Positions 1-11,454 of a stretch of 64,000 nucleotides of DNA are shown piece by piece (the stretch's first letter is position 1; each line of letters opens with the position of its first letter). The notes under the pieces are model-generated. The model did not search any database, had not been told where the DNA came from, and saw only the letters and a list, made by a program, of their open reading frames with translations. Source of the stretch: Scilla litardierei (taxonomy: Eukaryota; Streptophyta; Magnoliopsida; Asparagales; Asparagaceae); assembly GCA_030789695.1 (NCBI GenBank), contig CM061141.1, positions 321,162,452-321,226,451 of the forward strand. Direction: 5' to 3'. The translations under genes and the position numbers were made by a program.

Positions 1-981
1 TAGTGATTTGGGATTCTTAAGAGGTTGTAGAAGCATGAGTAGGAAGTTGGGATGCACGCTTGTGAAGTGGAACATAAATATAAGCGTGTCCCGTGTGTGA
101 AACATGCAAACGAGCATTAATTCTAACATGAAAATTTTTAAGCCACATGTTATAAATAATCCTCGAATAAACATATGAGTAAGGATTATGAATACACAAT
201 GCACATCAGTCAAGAATTTGACACACATGAAATACATAGACATGAGTGACATACAAGACATATAAAATGCAAACATAGCATATGCATGAGATAGTCTCAA
301 ACACAAAGTGACATCTACAAGCATCCAACACACATGGATACCAAATGTAAGAATATACTTACAACATTAAGCTCCCCCTACTTTGGTGCATCACTTAAAC
401 ACCATCAACTCCATTTGAATGAAAATCTTTGTAAACCAAGGAGTTGGTAGGGTTGGTATCCCAATATGGATTGAACCTAGAAAACATAATTTTGGTATCC
501 AAAAACCTTTTTGGATCCTATGGGTTAGTCAACGAGTTTAACAAACTAAATTCAAATTAATATAACCCATTTCTTAGTGTAATCATACACAATATTAATG
601 AAACATGTAATCATGTTACAAGATAAATATTTAACCAAATACATGCATATACCAATTGTACCAAAAATAAGTATATATATATATATATTATAATCCAAAT
701 GCATGACATGTATCACATGCAACAAAACATGAATATGATCCAACGCATGTGTTGCAAAAAGAAATATTAAATATTCTAAACATGAAAATCATAAACACAA
801 TGATTTACAAATAATCATGCAATAGAAATCAAATTCAATATGAATTTAAGTTTCTAACAAACATGAGCATCTAAGACCAAAATCCAAACAAAAGAATAAA
901 CCAATTCTAAACACAAATGCCTTGGTACCCATAAAATGAAAATAAACTTATGGTACTAAGCAAATGAAGGGTCAACGGAAA
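1..981 (-). other. Non-coding spacer downstream of SIRE-like gag
   Basis: AT-rich sequence with no credible reading frame on either strand. On the minus strand it follows the gag stop. It carries a purine run that may be a polypurine tract (371-386) and an (AT)n stretch near 673-690. I recognise no protease or RT motif here. Confidence 0.5.
371..386 (-). other. Candidate polypurine tract
   Basis: Read on the minus strand this is CCAAAGTAGGGGGAGC, the GGGGGAG type of plus-strand primer seen in plant copia elements. The LTR start (TGTTGAGTATTGG) does not follow it here, so it may be an upstream extra tract of the kind SIRE elements carry, or chance. Confidence 0.35.
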
Positions 982-2654
982 CTAACCCTTCGGAAACCAA
1001 GTCCAAGAGGACCGTGATTTCCCAACATAATCATCATTCAAAATAATATTATGAATATAAGATTGCACATACATATCCTTAGCATGAGTGCTAGTGTTCT
1101 TAGGACCCCAAATAGTGTATGATTTGGGAATCCTCTTCCTAGCGGTTGCATGCACAAAAGGTTGATTTCTACTTGGTGCATGTGGCCTAGGAACATGAGA
1201 TCTAGCAAGAGCATGAAGAACATTGTGTTGTGCTAAAGCATGATGATGAACATATGATCCATGGTGTGGTGTTGCATACATACATGGATGAATATGATGT
1301 GTGTATGCATGAGGATGATCATGAGAATAAGCATGCCTATGTGGATGTGATGTGTGATCATAAGCATGTGAAGGTGCATGAGCATGAGCACGTGCATGAG
1401 ATTGTCTCAAAAGAGTGTTTGCACGTGCTCGTGGGTGTGGGACATAAAAACCATCATTCATGTGAACATGTGAAGTAGGAGGTATGTTCTTACGTGGCAT
1501 AGTATTGGTGTACATGAATGCATGACCCTTCTTTGGAGGTCCACCCAAAGTGTGTTTCTTTCCAAAGGAGGGAGTAATAGGAGTGGTGGTTTCCTTAGTA
1601 GTATAACTACACAAGTTGTTATAGACACCACTCGTGGATGCACCAGAGGATGGCCTCACAAAATCTGTAGTTACTTCACTATAGGAGGTGCGTGCTTTGG
1701 ATGTACTTGCCTTAGAATAACCAAGGCCAACACGATGGTTTGCCGGTAGTTGATTCTTTAGCAAATCATCCAATTTGTCCTTTCCCTTGTTGAATCTATC
1801 AACAATGGAGGACATGAGCTCATATTTCTTCGAAATTGAAGAAATAGTGGCATCCAAGGTGGATGCACGTGTGGTGAGCTCGTGCACTTGGGATTTGAGA
1901 TTCTCATTCTCAATTCCCAAACAATTGTTTTGAGATTGAAGATTTTCAATCTCGAGATCGTTACTATCCACAATAGTAACACGATCAAGTTGAGATTTGA
2001 GGGACTCCACCTCATTTCTCACCATGCCATTTTGAGTAAGCAAACTTGCTTTCTCAATAGCGAGTGTCTCAACAATGGTGTCATTGTTAGAGGTGCTACA
2101 TGAAGATGTGTTAGAGAGACTAGCAATCTTATTCTTAGCATCACAATATTTATGCATAAGCTTTTGATATTTATCAAATAATTGCTTAAGCTCAATTTTA
2201 AGATCATCCGTTGTTACCTCTTCATCGTCGCTATCGCTTTCACTTGAATCTCTTGATTCGTCACTAGAGTCGTACTCTCGTGCCATCAAACCTATGAATG
2301 AATCTCTTTCATCATTGGAGGAAGAAACTCCGAGGTGGACTCTTCTTGCTCCGCTAGCATGTGCCATATTTGATATGCCGTTGTTGCCTTGGACACATGC
2401 ATAAGAATGTCATAAGTTAAATAATCAAGCAAGATATCCATTACCTCTTGATGTTTCCCCGCCAATTCTTTTTGCTTATTTGTCCATTCATGTTCGGGAG
2501 TGGTAGGTGCACGAAGGGGCTTCTCCACAAGCTTCCAATAATCCTTATCGATGGATTGAATATAGGCCTTCATCTTTACACACCAACTTTGATAATTGGG
2601 CCCGAGGAGATATGGTGGAAGAGGGCATCGTGTGTTGTTGTTGTTGGTTGCCAT
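982..2654 (-). pseudogene. Ty1-copia gag with coiled coil and His-rich tail, one frameshift
   Basis: Capsid-like protein of a copia element. Translation starts at an ATG at 2654, a few bases inside the primer-binding site. The first part (to about 2340) has the copia gag N-terminal signature: a Pro-rich start, then LLGPNYQSWCVKMKAYIQ, and further on YQIWHML. A frameshift near 2335-2365 moves the rest into the frame that ends at 982. That part holds an acidic Ser-rich stretch, a long heptad-type coiled coil (roughly residues 45-190 of the second frame) and a striking His/Ala/Pro-rich block near residues 330-395. No CCHC zinc knuckle is visible. The gag call rests on the N-terminal motif plus position next to the priming site and LTR. 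A host metal-binding protein is unlikely in this context. Confidence 0.75.
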
Positions 2655-2658
2655 AGCT

Positions 2659-2678
2659 ATAACCTTGCTTTGATACCA
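2659..2678 (-). other. Primer-binding site, initiator tRNA-Met type
   Basis: The minus strand reads TGGTATCAAAGCAAGGTTAT. This matches the complement of the plant initiator tRNA-Met 3' end (TGGTATCAGAGC) with one mismatch in the first 12 bases. It lies two bases inside the LTR end at 2681, which fixes the element's orientation. Confidence 0.8.
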
Positions 2679-2680
2679 AT

Positions 2681-4822
2681 TGTAGTGACCTTGTGCTATG
2701 AGGAACAAACACTAGGGGGTGAATAGTGTTTTATAGAATTATAAGGAAATTACGCCAAATAAAACCCTACTTAACCAACAAATGCGGAATGTTAATAAAT
2801 GAACAACAACCCAAGTAAGAATGCAATGCAAACAAGCAATCTACCCCGGTTCGGTGCCACCTAAGTCTCCCCGACTTGTTACCGGTGCCCTAATCCAGCA
2901 ACACCCGGATCACCTCCGGATACTCTAGCAAACCGCTAGAGATTTCCTTTAGCCCACTTGTGGAAAACCTCCAACAAGTGCAATCGACCTACAATCGATG
3001 TCCGTGTATCCCACAACCCGGGAACACGCAAAGTCCTTAATCCCACAACTTGGGACTAAGCCCACTCTCACAAACCGAGAGTAAAAACTAAATCTTGACT
3101 CCCACAACTTGGGATCAAGCCAAACCTCTCACCACTGTGAGTATACAATAATTAAGAAGTATAAAAAATGAAATATAAAACTTCTTACCACAAAATCCTA
3201 TGCCTTGAGAAATACTTACCAATTTAGGGCAAGAATGGATTTTGAGGAAGATGAGATCACCAAACCCTAGCTCCACCAAGATGAGCAGCAATAGATGGCT
3301 AGGGAGGAGTTGGTGACTTGGATTCAAGCTCTTAGCTTGAGAAGCTTACAAGGAATGAGAATCTCTCTTGAGGAATTAGGCTCAAAGAGTAAGGGAGAGA
3401 TTCTTGTGAGATGAGAGAGCTTGGAATAGGAGTTGAATGGCTCTCTTCAAAGATGTGAAAATGTCTCTAATTTCAGCCTTGGATCCCTGGTTAGAAGCAC
3501 ACAAACTTATATAGAGAAGAGAGAAAACGGTCAGAAAATTCGTGGCATTAAATGCCCCAACGGCTCTATCCTGAAGCTACTTAATCGGTCTAAGAAGGAT
3601 CATCAACCGACTAGATTGACAACTAGTCGGTCAGTGAACCTTTTTGGACTGATTAGATGGTTGACAGAGAAGATGGTGAAATCTGGGTAAGAACTAGTCG
3701 GTCTAAGAAGGATCATCAACCGACTAGATTGAAACTAGTCGGTCAGTGAACCTTCTTGGACCGACTAGATTGGCTTTTAATGCATTAACCATCCTTCTTA
3801 AACCAACTAACTGGTCAACAGTACAAAGGTCGAATTTCACAAGGAAAACTAGTCGGTCTGAGAAGAAACACCAACCGACTAGATCATCATTTAATCGGTC
3901 GGTGAGCCTTCTTAGACCGATTAATTGGTCAACAAATGGTCTTGAATTGATTAGGACAACTAGTCGGTCTGAGAAGGATTTCCAATCGACTAGATCGTCA
4001 TCTAGTCGGTCGGTGACCCTTCTTGGACCGACTAATTGACCAACGGTGAATGGGCTGAATCAAGCAAGGATATCTCGTCGTTTCAAGAAGGATTCCCAAC
4101 CGATTAGATCATCATCTAGTCGGTTGGTTCTTCTTCTTGAACCAACTAAGATGCATATGAAGCCATGAAATGAAACGATAGGCTACGAGAAAGTTTCTAA
4201 TAGCTTCTAAGGCAATCCTAGAGATACGATATGAAAGTTATGAAGATTTCTAGGCAAGTACTACTCAAGGCTTAACATTCTACTAAACCGAAGCTAGAAG
4301 ACAATATAAATACCATGACGAACCATCTTCAAAGCTTCAACATGGAGAATCCGAATCCCTTGACTTCATGAAATCTCCTTGAGCTTCAACAAAGCTCCAG
4401 GCACCACGATCACGCGTTCTGAGGAAGTCTTGGGACGTCGGTTGAGATGAACAAATTACTTTGGTGACGATCTCCATAAAACTTCATGGACTTGAGTCTT
4501 TTAGTTGAATGACTTGAATATCTCCAACATCATAGTCTTCGAAGCTTTTGACTCATCCATTCCTTTCTTCTCTTTGGATTGAATCTCCATTCATTTGTTG
4601 ATGCCATTGGCTTGAGGTTTGAGGTAGCCTTTGAGTTCTTCAAGCCAATGCTTCACCTTTGTTGATCTACCAAGTTCTCCACTTGAATCAACACGTGTTG
4701 TCACTTTTGATCTTCTTGAATCTAATTGGTGACTTTTCAGCTAACTGCAAACACAAGAGTTAGTCACAATGATTTGTGTTTGATCATCATCAAAATCAAG
4801 GTGGAGAGTCCAATACTCAACA
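2681..4822 (-). repeat. 5' LTR of the SIRE-like element
   Basis: On the minus strand the LTR starts TGTTGAGTATTGG followed by a TTTTGATGATG stretch, a start typical of SIRE-type LTRs. It ends in CACTACA next to the primer-binding site, giving TG...CA ends and a length of 2142 bp. The part at 3590-4150 carries many copies of ACTAGTCGGT and its complement ACCGACTAGT. The second LTR and the target-site duplication partner lie outside the window. Confidence 0.75.
3590..4150. repeat. Cluster of ACTAGTCGGT / ACCGACTAGT near-palindromes in the LTR
   Basis: About eight forward copies of CTAGTCGGT or TAATCGGT alternate with complementary ACCGACTAG or ACCGATTAG copies. Pairs are separated by about 15-40 bp, so each forward/reverse pair can fold back. 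The spacing is irregular, so this is not a simple satellite. Confidence 0.8.
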
Positions 4823-6422
4823 GTAGTAGGCGTGATGGGAGGGGCATCTGCTTTCTCCTCAATAATGATAGGCCCTTCAATGGACTTTTCTCTATCGCCG
4901 TCATCGACGGCTTCTTCAGTGGTGACTTTCCCTTGTTTAGCACCAGGACCATAACGGGTTCAGTCACCCATCCTCCACGTATGGTAACTGAAACCACGAC
5001 ATTAGCTTGGGCTCTCGGGTTTGTCTCTGGTTGTGAGGGCAGTCTCCCCTGATTCTTCAATAGCTGTGACATTTGACCCCTCAGTTCATCAAGTGAAGAA
5101 TTTATAGTCTTGAACTGATTCGAGGTGTCCTGATTGAAGCGGATCTGACCACTCATGAAAGTCTCCAGTGTGGCTTCAAGATTGGACTTGGGTGGATTTG
5201 GCGCATAATTCTGCTGTGGCGGCCGGTTGAACTGATATCCCGGCAGTCAGTAGGGTCCAGCTGGCCTGAATCTGCCATGCTGCTGGTTCTGTTGCTGCTG
5301 AGAAGGGGGTGGTAGTCTCTGAAATTGCGGAGGTTGCAGCCCTCCACTTGGGTTTCCATAGGAAAACCCCGGGTGATTCCTGGCAGCTTAATGCTGCCAC
5401 TGATTCCGTTCCTCTCCTTGGATGCATTGTACGGTCTCAGATTTCTCAGCATCGTCGTAGTGGGCATCACTAGGGTTGTAGCCCTGATCGGCATACTCTT
5501 CGACAGGATGGCACGACGTGCTGGATGAAGCAGGGATGGAGTCCAGACGCTGCTCAATGCGGGCCACTTGTTTGCACAAGGTCTCTATGTGAGAATCCAA
5601 GTGGCTAGTGACCTTGACCTAAGGAGTCCAGGTCACAACGGTCCGTTCATCATTCCATTGTTTGGTGTTGGCCGCCATGTGCTCCAACAAATCTATAGCC
5701 TCCTCAGGAGACTTATTAAGTAGGGCGCCCTGGGCCGCAGCATCGATGATCATCTTGATGCTAGGCTAGAGCCGATTGTAGAAGCTCTGCACCAAATCCC
5801 ATGACTGGATCCCGTGGTGAGGACACCGATGCTGGAGGTCCTTGAACCTCTCCCATGCCTCATAAAGTGACTCCTGTGGGAGCTGTTTGAAGTTAGAAAT
5901 TGCTCCACAGATCCGAATTGTCCTCGATGCTGGATAAAACTTATCTACAAATGCAAGCACAAGCTTCTCCCAGGTGGTGAAATGGTTGGGAGGGTGGGCC
6001 CGGAGCCAATATGAGGCTTTATCCCTTAAAGTGAACGGGAAAAGCCGCAGCTTCACAGCATCATCACTAATGTCCTTTGCCTTGAACGTATCACACTTCG
6101 CCAGGAAGGTGTCAATGTGATGGTTGGGATTTTCATGCGGATGCCCGTGGAAGGGATCCTGCTGCATCAGATTAATCAACCACGTCTTTAGCTCGAAGCT
6201 CGCTGTCGCCAGTTGTGGTCTGAGGATGGAGGAGTTGTTCCTAAACGTTGGTTTCATGTGGTCCCTGATGGACCCGGTGCGAGGAGGAGAAGGAGGATTG
6301 TTTTCCGCCATCTGAGCAGAGGGAGATGAACTTTGACTTGAGGCTCTCAAAGCCCTCGCTGTCTTCTCGATCTCGGGATCGAATAATAATTCTCTGGTAG
6401 GTCCCTTGTAGCGAGTGTTCAT
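4823..6422 (-). pseudogene. Athila-type gag, broken
   Basis: The start at 6422 gives MNTRYKGPTREL..., an Athila-like N-terminus. The Retrotrans_gag core follows at about residues 80-210, with TWLINLMQQDPFHGHP, then FPFTLRDKASYWL and ESLYEAWERFKDL. A stop at 5766 ends this frame, and homology continues in other frames with stops and shifts near 5600, 5400 and 5250. The continuation includes a Gln-rich segment and a coiled segment (LDELRGQMSQLLKNQGRLPS) leading toward protease. The gene is interrupted at 4822 by the SIRE-like LTR. It would have built the virus-like particle; the stops make it non-functional. Confidence 0.8.
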
Positions 6423-6564
6423 GCACCAACAAAACTCAAATAAATACCGTCAGTAGCACCAAAATAAATAGAAAGAATAAAAAAAGATGGAAAGGTGAGA
6501 AATGATTAGAATGCTAGCAAACTTCAAAAATAAAGAAAATAAACTGAGGTAAACACTATTGCCG

Positions 6565-6582
6565 TCCCCGGCAATGGCGCCA
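6565..6582 (-). other. Athila-1 primer-binding site (tRNA-Asp type)
   Basis: The minus strand reads TGGCGCCATTGCCGGGGA, the Athila/Tat tRNA-Asp priming sequence with one change. It lies 6 bases inside the LTR boundary at 6589. Confidence 0.85.
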
Positions 6583-6588
6583 AAAACT

Positions 6589-8311
6589 TGACGCACCCGA
6601 AACCTACACCTAGGTTCCTCCTGGCGGTGTCACGATCGCCAAGCATAGTATGGCCCCTATGCTTCAATTCCGGGCTCAATCCGCAAGCGGACGGTGTCGA
6701 GTTATAGTATAAATGATATCGAATCCCACAGGGACGGTGATAGTGTAAATGGATTCTCAGTTTATTTTCTAAATCCCGAAGTGAGATAGCTATCGTTGTG
6801 AAAGATTTGTTTGGGGTGTTGTTGTTGTTATACTAATAAAAGGGACTAGGGCATTAAGGATCACCACTAAGATCGTCAGGGGTCGACGTTAGAATAGGAT
6901 CCTTACGTTGCATTAGGGCTAGGGGATTAATCCCCCAATTCGTACCACTCTCGTGGGTTAGAATTGCGGGGTATTTCGGTGGCTCTCGTTGACGCAATGG
7001 CGGTAGCAGTCAACGTAGCGGTATAGTCCGTCGATGGATCCCCTCAAGGCACGAGCCGGGCATGGTCACGAGCCTTGGTTGAATCCACCGATTTCCCTAT
7101 TCGAATCCTAGAGATACCCCTTAAACACATCAATTCCACAGACCGTGGGCATGATCTCAGTACGGATTATCTAGGGATTCGGTAGGATTGACCGAAATAC
7201 TTCCCTAAATCCCTAATTCAACGTAGGGATCCAGATCTACGTTTTCCCCATAGGATCCTAGGGCTAACCCATCAGCCCTAGAAAGATCTACTCACTCATG
7301 GTATTGTTAACGGATAAAGATGCAATTTTAAGATACGAACACCTCATTGTAGATCAATAAAATGGAGATAAAAACTTACAGCGAGAGACGAAGAGAATAG
7401 AGGAACAATAGATCCAGAAAATTCCAGATTACAATATGCAACACAATTGAGAATCAAAACATAAATCTCTAAATTTCGATCTAAAAGTATCAAAAGTTTT
7501 AATCTCCAAAACTCATACAAAAATCGACTAATGTCCTCTCCAAAAGAACATTCCTAGCTTAGAATGAATCACCCCTGATCAGTCGCTAGCTCCTCGAGCT
7601 TTTAGTCCTTGCAATCGCGCCCTTGGCGGATTCAGAAAATCTTCCGAAAATAGCCCTGGGATTGCCGACCGAGTAGGTGACTCGATCGAGCAATGCGTTG
7701 CTAGTTCGGTGGCTCGGCCCGAGCAGATGAGCTACTCGATCGAGCACTACAGGGAGTCGAAAAATCTCCAAATCCTTGCTCTGCCTGCCCGGACTGAGTC
7801 AGCTCAGCTCGGTCCGAGCAGAGGCTGACTCGGTCACTGAAGAGCTGCTCGGACCGTGTCTCTTCTTCACTTGGGCTTTAGAATTTTGAAGATGCTCGAC
7901 TGAGCAGATGAACTGCTCGGTCCGAGCCAGACCGTATCAGCCTCCTCTTTCTCATTTGATACTGCTCGGTCCGAGCATCTGCATTGCTCGACCGAGCAGT
8001 CTGGGAAACTTCCTCCAGCTGCTGCTGATGGCTCCTTCCTCTCCTCTGCTCTCTCTCTCTTCTCCTCCAACGGCCCCAAAAGTGTGGTGAACTCCTATTG
8101 GGCTTCACCAACGAGCTCACGGGCACGTCAGATGTGTCCATACCCAAGTGGGCTCCCAAATCGCTCCAAAATCCCTGAAAACTCATAAAACACAACGAAA
8201 CTCGAATATATCGTCAGAAATACAATATCGTAGTAAAATGTGGGATTTGGATGTGAAAATAGCATGGGATGCAATGAAATGATGGTATAAAAATAGTAGA
8301 AAATATGGACA
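6589..8311 (-). repeat. Athila-1 5' LTR
   Basis: In plus orientation the sequence runs from TGACGCACCCGAAACC to ATATGGACACATCA. On the minus strand this gives TGATGTGTCC...GGGTGCGTCA, with TG...CA ends and a length of 1723 bp. The section at 7670-8000 is dense in short near-palindromes such as GCTCGGTCCGAGC and CTCGATCGAG. The edge is supported by the primer-binding site on one side and an abrupt change to a second Athila LTR on the other. Confidence 0.8.
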
Positions 8312-8668
8312 CATCAGCATATCACAGCTCGACCAAGCGATGCGCTCGGCCGAGCGACTGGAAATTTCCACCAAGCTTCTTCTCTCCTCTTCTTTACTCC
8401 TATTCTCTTCTTCTCTCCTCTTCTACTCCTCTCCTTCGCTTCTTTGACCTCCTTCAGTCGTCGTGGCAAGGCGAAGCTAGCTTTGGCATCGATGTTGTGC
8501 CCATAACCCCAAATCGCTCCGAATCGCATCGAATTCCCTGAAAACACATAAAACATCGAAAGAATCAAGAATATGGAGAAAAGCACGATATAATGCGAAA
8601 ATATGGATTCGGGCAATCGAAACGACATGGGAATGCATGGTAAAAACATGGAAAATATTGACACAACA
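8312..8668 (-). repeat. Athila-2 3' LTR, truncated
   Basis: Its sequence from gcatatcacagctcg onward parallels 20716-21054 of the 5' LTR. The shared features are a GCTCGGCCGAGC motif, a pyrimidine-rich tract and the terminal TTGACACAACA. The rest of this LTR lies beyond the Athila-1 insertion, outside the window. Confidence 0.8.
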
Positions 8669-8683
8669 AAATCCCCCAAGCTT
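8669..8683 (-). other. Athila-2 polypurine tract
   Basis: The minus strand reads AAGCTTGGGGGATTT immediately before the LTR start TGTTGTGTC. This is the usual Athila plus-strand primer position. Confidence 0.7.
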
Positions 8684-10356
8684 ACCTCTTACTCGTCCTC
8701 GAGAAAGACGAATAAGGAGTTCACCGGAGGGTAAAAAAAAGCGAAAAAGAAACCAAAAGATAGGAAATGCGACTACATCATCTCCTCATCTCATACCACG
8801 CAACAACACTTCAACTTCATAAATTAAAAACACAATACTCACGAGGATTCATCAAGTCTAGCAAAGAATATATATAGAATGGATTTTCAAATGAATGACA
8901 TGAACTCGAATATATGATATGAAGTTAGAGGGGGATTCCTATTATAGCATGCAATCAATATACAGAATCCATGATCCGAGCTCAAATCTCCACAACTCAT
9001 TCTCTAAGCAGCGAATAGTATCATGACCAATTAATTCAAGCATGCAAGATGATTTTAATTACTTTCATAAATGAGGATGGTAAGTTCAATTAAATCCAGA
9101 AATCACCGCACTAAACTCTTTCACACTCCCTAGAAATCATCGACCTCGCCATGTCCCTATTCTATATAGAAAGTGAGGTAGAGATGTGTGACTTTTCTTT
9201 TTTACAATTGTTTTTGGCTATACAATTTTCTTTATATATACATACTTTTATTTTCTTATATACACGAGATAACTCAATATATACAAGAGGCGGCCTATGC
9301 ATCCCAGACCAGACGGTCTTAGGGCATCGGGTTACGAAGAACCCCTCGGGCCTATTATTCGTATGTAATATTTTTTTTGATTATTTTTTTCAATTTTTTT
9401 GGGATCTTTGCAAACTCACCTAAACGCGATGGAAAGCAAAGCACGATCAAGGATCGCAATTGGCTATATACAAAAAATAAAAAGCATAGAATTGGGACAT
9501 GGCTCGGTGTCAGAATGTCCAGTAGACGCTACTAAAGTGTCGTGGGTTATCCAAACCCAATTGAACTACCATCCATTATGAAATAGACATTTTCACACAA
9601 TCATGCAATTTTCACTCAATTTTCGATCAATCATGCATTTTCAAGCTTAACTATTTCGAAAATACTCGTTGTGGAGAATATGATTTCAAAGCTTGGAAAA
9701 GCATATTAAAAGACATCTTAATCAAGGAATATCTCTAACACACTGAAGCATAGAGTTCAAAAAACATAATCTATTCTATATAAATATGCGGTGACGTGCA
9801 ATAGACTATGACAAATCCTACGTGAGTGTGTAAAGCAGCTAAGTTGAGTGTGTAGCTTATAGTGCAATCATAGGAGAATCATATTTAGTCTAAATAAAAG
9901 AAGAAGAGGAAGAAATGAAAAACATATATGCAAACAAACAAGAAAAGAAAAATAAAAAGGGGGGAATGGGGCGGTAGTGGAATAAAAAATGGGAATAAGG
10001 AAAAATAATAAGTAAAAAGCGGTAGCGCTCATCCCCCAAGCTAATCACGGCAGTGTCCTCACTGCTGAGAACACGGGCGTATAGACGAGAGAAGATACCA
10101 AGGGGGTGGGTGGGAAGAAAGATAAAAGAAGGTATAAAAGATGCATATAAGATGCATATGCATATGCGTATGTACAGTATGTATGTATTTACAAAAATGG
10201 AGATGATGATGCATAGTATGAACACTATGGACACTATGGACAACAAAAATCGACGTCAGAATGTGACTGCCCCAAGCTGGACTAAGCTGGGCCCAAAAAG
10301 GCAGATGGACACAATGATAGGAGGGGGAGACACTGGGACAACGAGAAGCTAATAAA
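8684..10356 (-). other. Athila-2 3' untranslated region
   Basis: No credible reading frame on either strand. The sequence is AT-rich with poly-T runs near 9360-9400. A GC-richer patch (about 9290-9360) has the look of an Athila 3' region, but I claim no function for it. Confidence 0.5.
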
Positions 10357-11163
10357 TCAGGCAGCACCACCACCCGATGGGGGTTGTAGCTGGAGAAAGT
10401 GAAGGATAGGGTCCAGCTTCTCACAGTTCAGCTGTCCAATATCAGTGAGTGTCCTCACGGCTCTGCGAAGCTCAATTACAGCCTGCTCCACCCCATATAG
10501 TCGACATGCAATGTCGGGGGCGGGAGCTGCTGGACGCTCCCCTAGAAGATGTGCCACGTGTGGTGAAAAAGGGATGTGCTGGGAGTGCAGGCTGTGCAGA
10601 TCAGGCTGTGCAGATAGTGAGGCGGTGGGGACATCGGTAGTGGAGGAAGGAGAAGAGGTCAATGCTAATGTGTGTGCAAGTGAGGATAGGGCAGGGACCG
10701 ATACGACAGAGGTGGTGGCAACAGTTGTGGAGACAGAAACCACCACACTCTCTGTAAGAATCACCGAGACGGTGCTGGGAATGGGTACGGTCATGGATAC
10801 ATGCACTAGTGTGGTCTCAGGTGACAGTGAGGAGGTGAGGACAGGAGGATCCGCTAGCAAATTAGAAATGAGGGCCTCAGCTGATAGGGCTGGGTCCTCG
10901 TGGGGACAGAAGGCTCGGCGGCAGAATCAGAAACAGGAGGTGCAACAGACGCGACAAGGCCCTCAACAGATGTGGAGATAGAAGGGGCCACTGCAGGCTC
11001 AGACTGGGGCATATTGTGGGGTGGCTCCTTACCGTGTGCAGGAGCGTTGCCCATCTGCTGAGCAGGCTGCTGCTGGGCAACCTGTTCATCATTGGGCTCC
11101 AGCTCGTAAGTGGGGGGTGATTGAACCGGAGAACGTGCAAGGAGCATGCCTTCCACTCCCAAA
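10357..11163 (-). pseudogene. C-terminal part of ATHILA ORF, broken
   Basis: Continues the ATHILA ORF across the solo LTR at 11164-13330. The reading frames are Pro/Ser/Gln-rich, for example the open stretches at 10854-11216 and 10357-10860. They end in a segment rich in charged and hydrophobic residues near 10440-10500. Stops and frameshifts separate them. ATHILA ORF proteins are sometimes called envelope-like because of their position 3' of pol. I see no signal peptide or clear membrane segment here, so no envelope role is claimed. Confidence 0.5.
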
Positions 11164-11454
11164 TGTAGGAGCGTCAATGCAATAAAATATAACTGGTGAG
11201 TACCGAGTCGGATCACAGGGACAAGTCGTTCTATATTCGCAAGTTTGATCGATAAAGGAAAATAAAGCGTGATACAACAACCTCAACTAACGGTGGATGA
11301 GTGGGAAAACATGTGGTGAATCTACAATCCTATCCTAAGTGGGTAGGGTTAGAGAGCCAAATGGGAAGTTAGGATAGCTAGGGGAGAAAGCATGGGTTGT
11401 GGGTTCACTAAGATTGGTGTTAATTAAGCTCTAATTATCCACGTATAACTTAAT

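Larger units (their letters stand above)
1..4822 (-). mobile_element. SIRE/Maximus-like Ty1-copia element, gag-only in view (left end outside window)
   Basis: The sequence shows a 5' LTR (2681-4822), a primer-binding site just inside it and a gag gene reading leftward. No protease, integrase or RT follows gag before the window edge; only an AT-rich spacer with a possible polypurine tract does. A gag followed by non-coding spacer fits the non-autonomous TR-GAG type of plant LTR element. An autonomous SIRE with pol beyond the window edge cannot be excluded, although pol normally follows gag directly. The LTR abuts Athila-1 gag at 4822/4823, so this element inserted into Athila-1 and is the younger of the two. 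Confidence 0.7.
4823..8311 (-). mobile_element. Athila-1 (Ty3/gypsy), visible 5' portion
   Basis: On the minus strand the order is LTR (6589-8311), tRNA-Asp type priming site, untranslated leader, then a broken Athila gag. The gag is cut at 4822/4823 by the SIRE-like insertion, and everything 3' of that point is outside the window. The right LTR edge at 8311 is followed directly by sequence internal to another Athila LTR (8312-8668). Athila-1 therefore inserted into Athila-2's 3' LTR. The right-hand target-site duplication copy would be gcata at 8312-8316. Confidence 0.8.

Noticed and set aside
982..2367. Host histidine-rich metal-binding protein
   Set aside because: Position next to an LTR and tRNA-Met priming site, and a copia gag N-terminus joined by one frameshift, explain it as gag.
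10445..10981. 178-codon frame on the plus strand
   Set aside because: Antisense shadow of the Pro/Ser/Thr-rich ATHILA ORF region.
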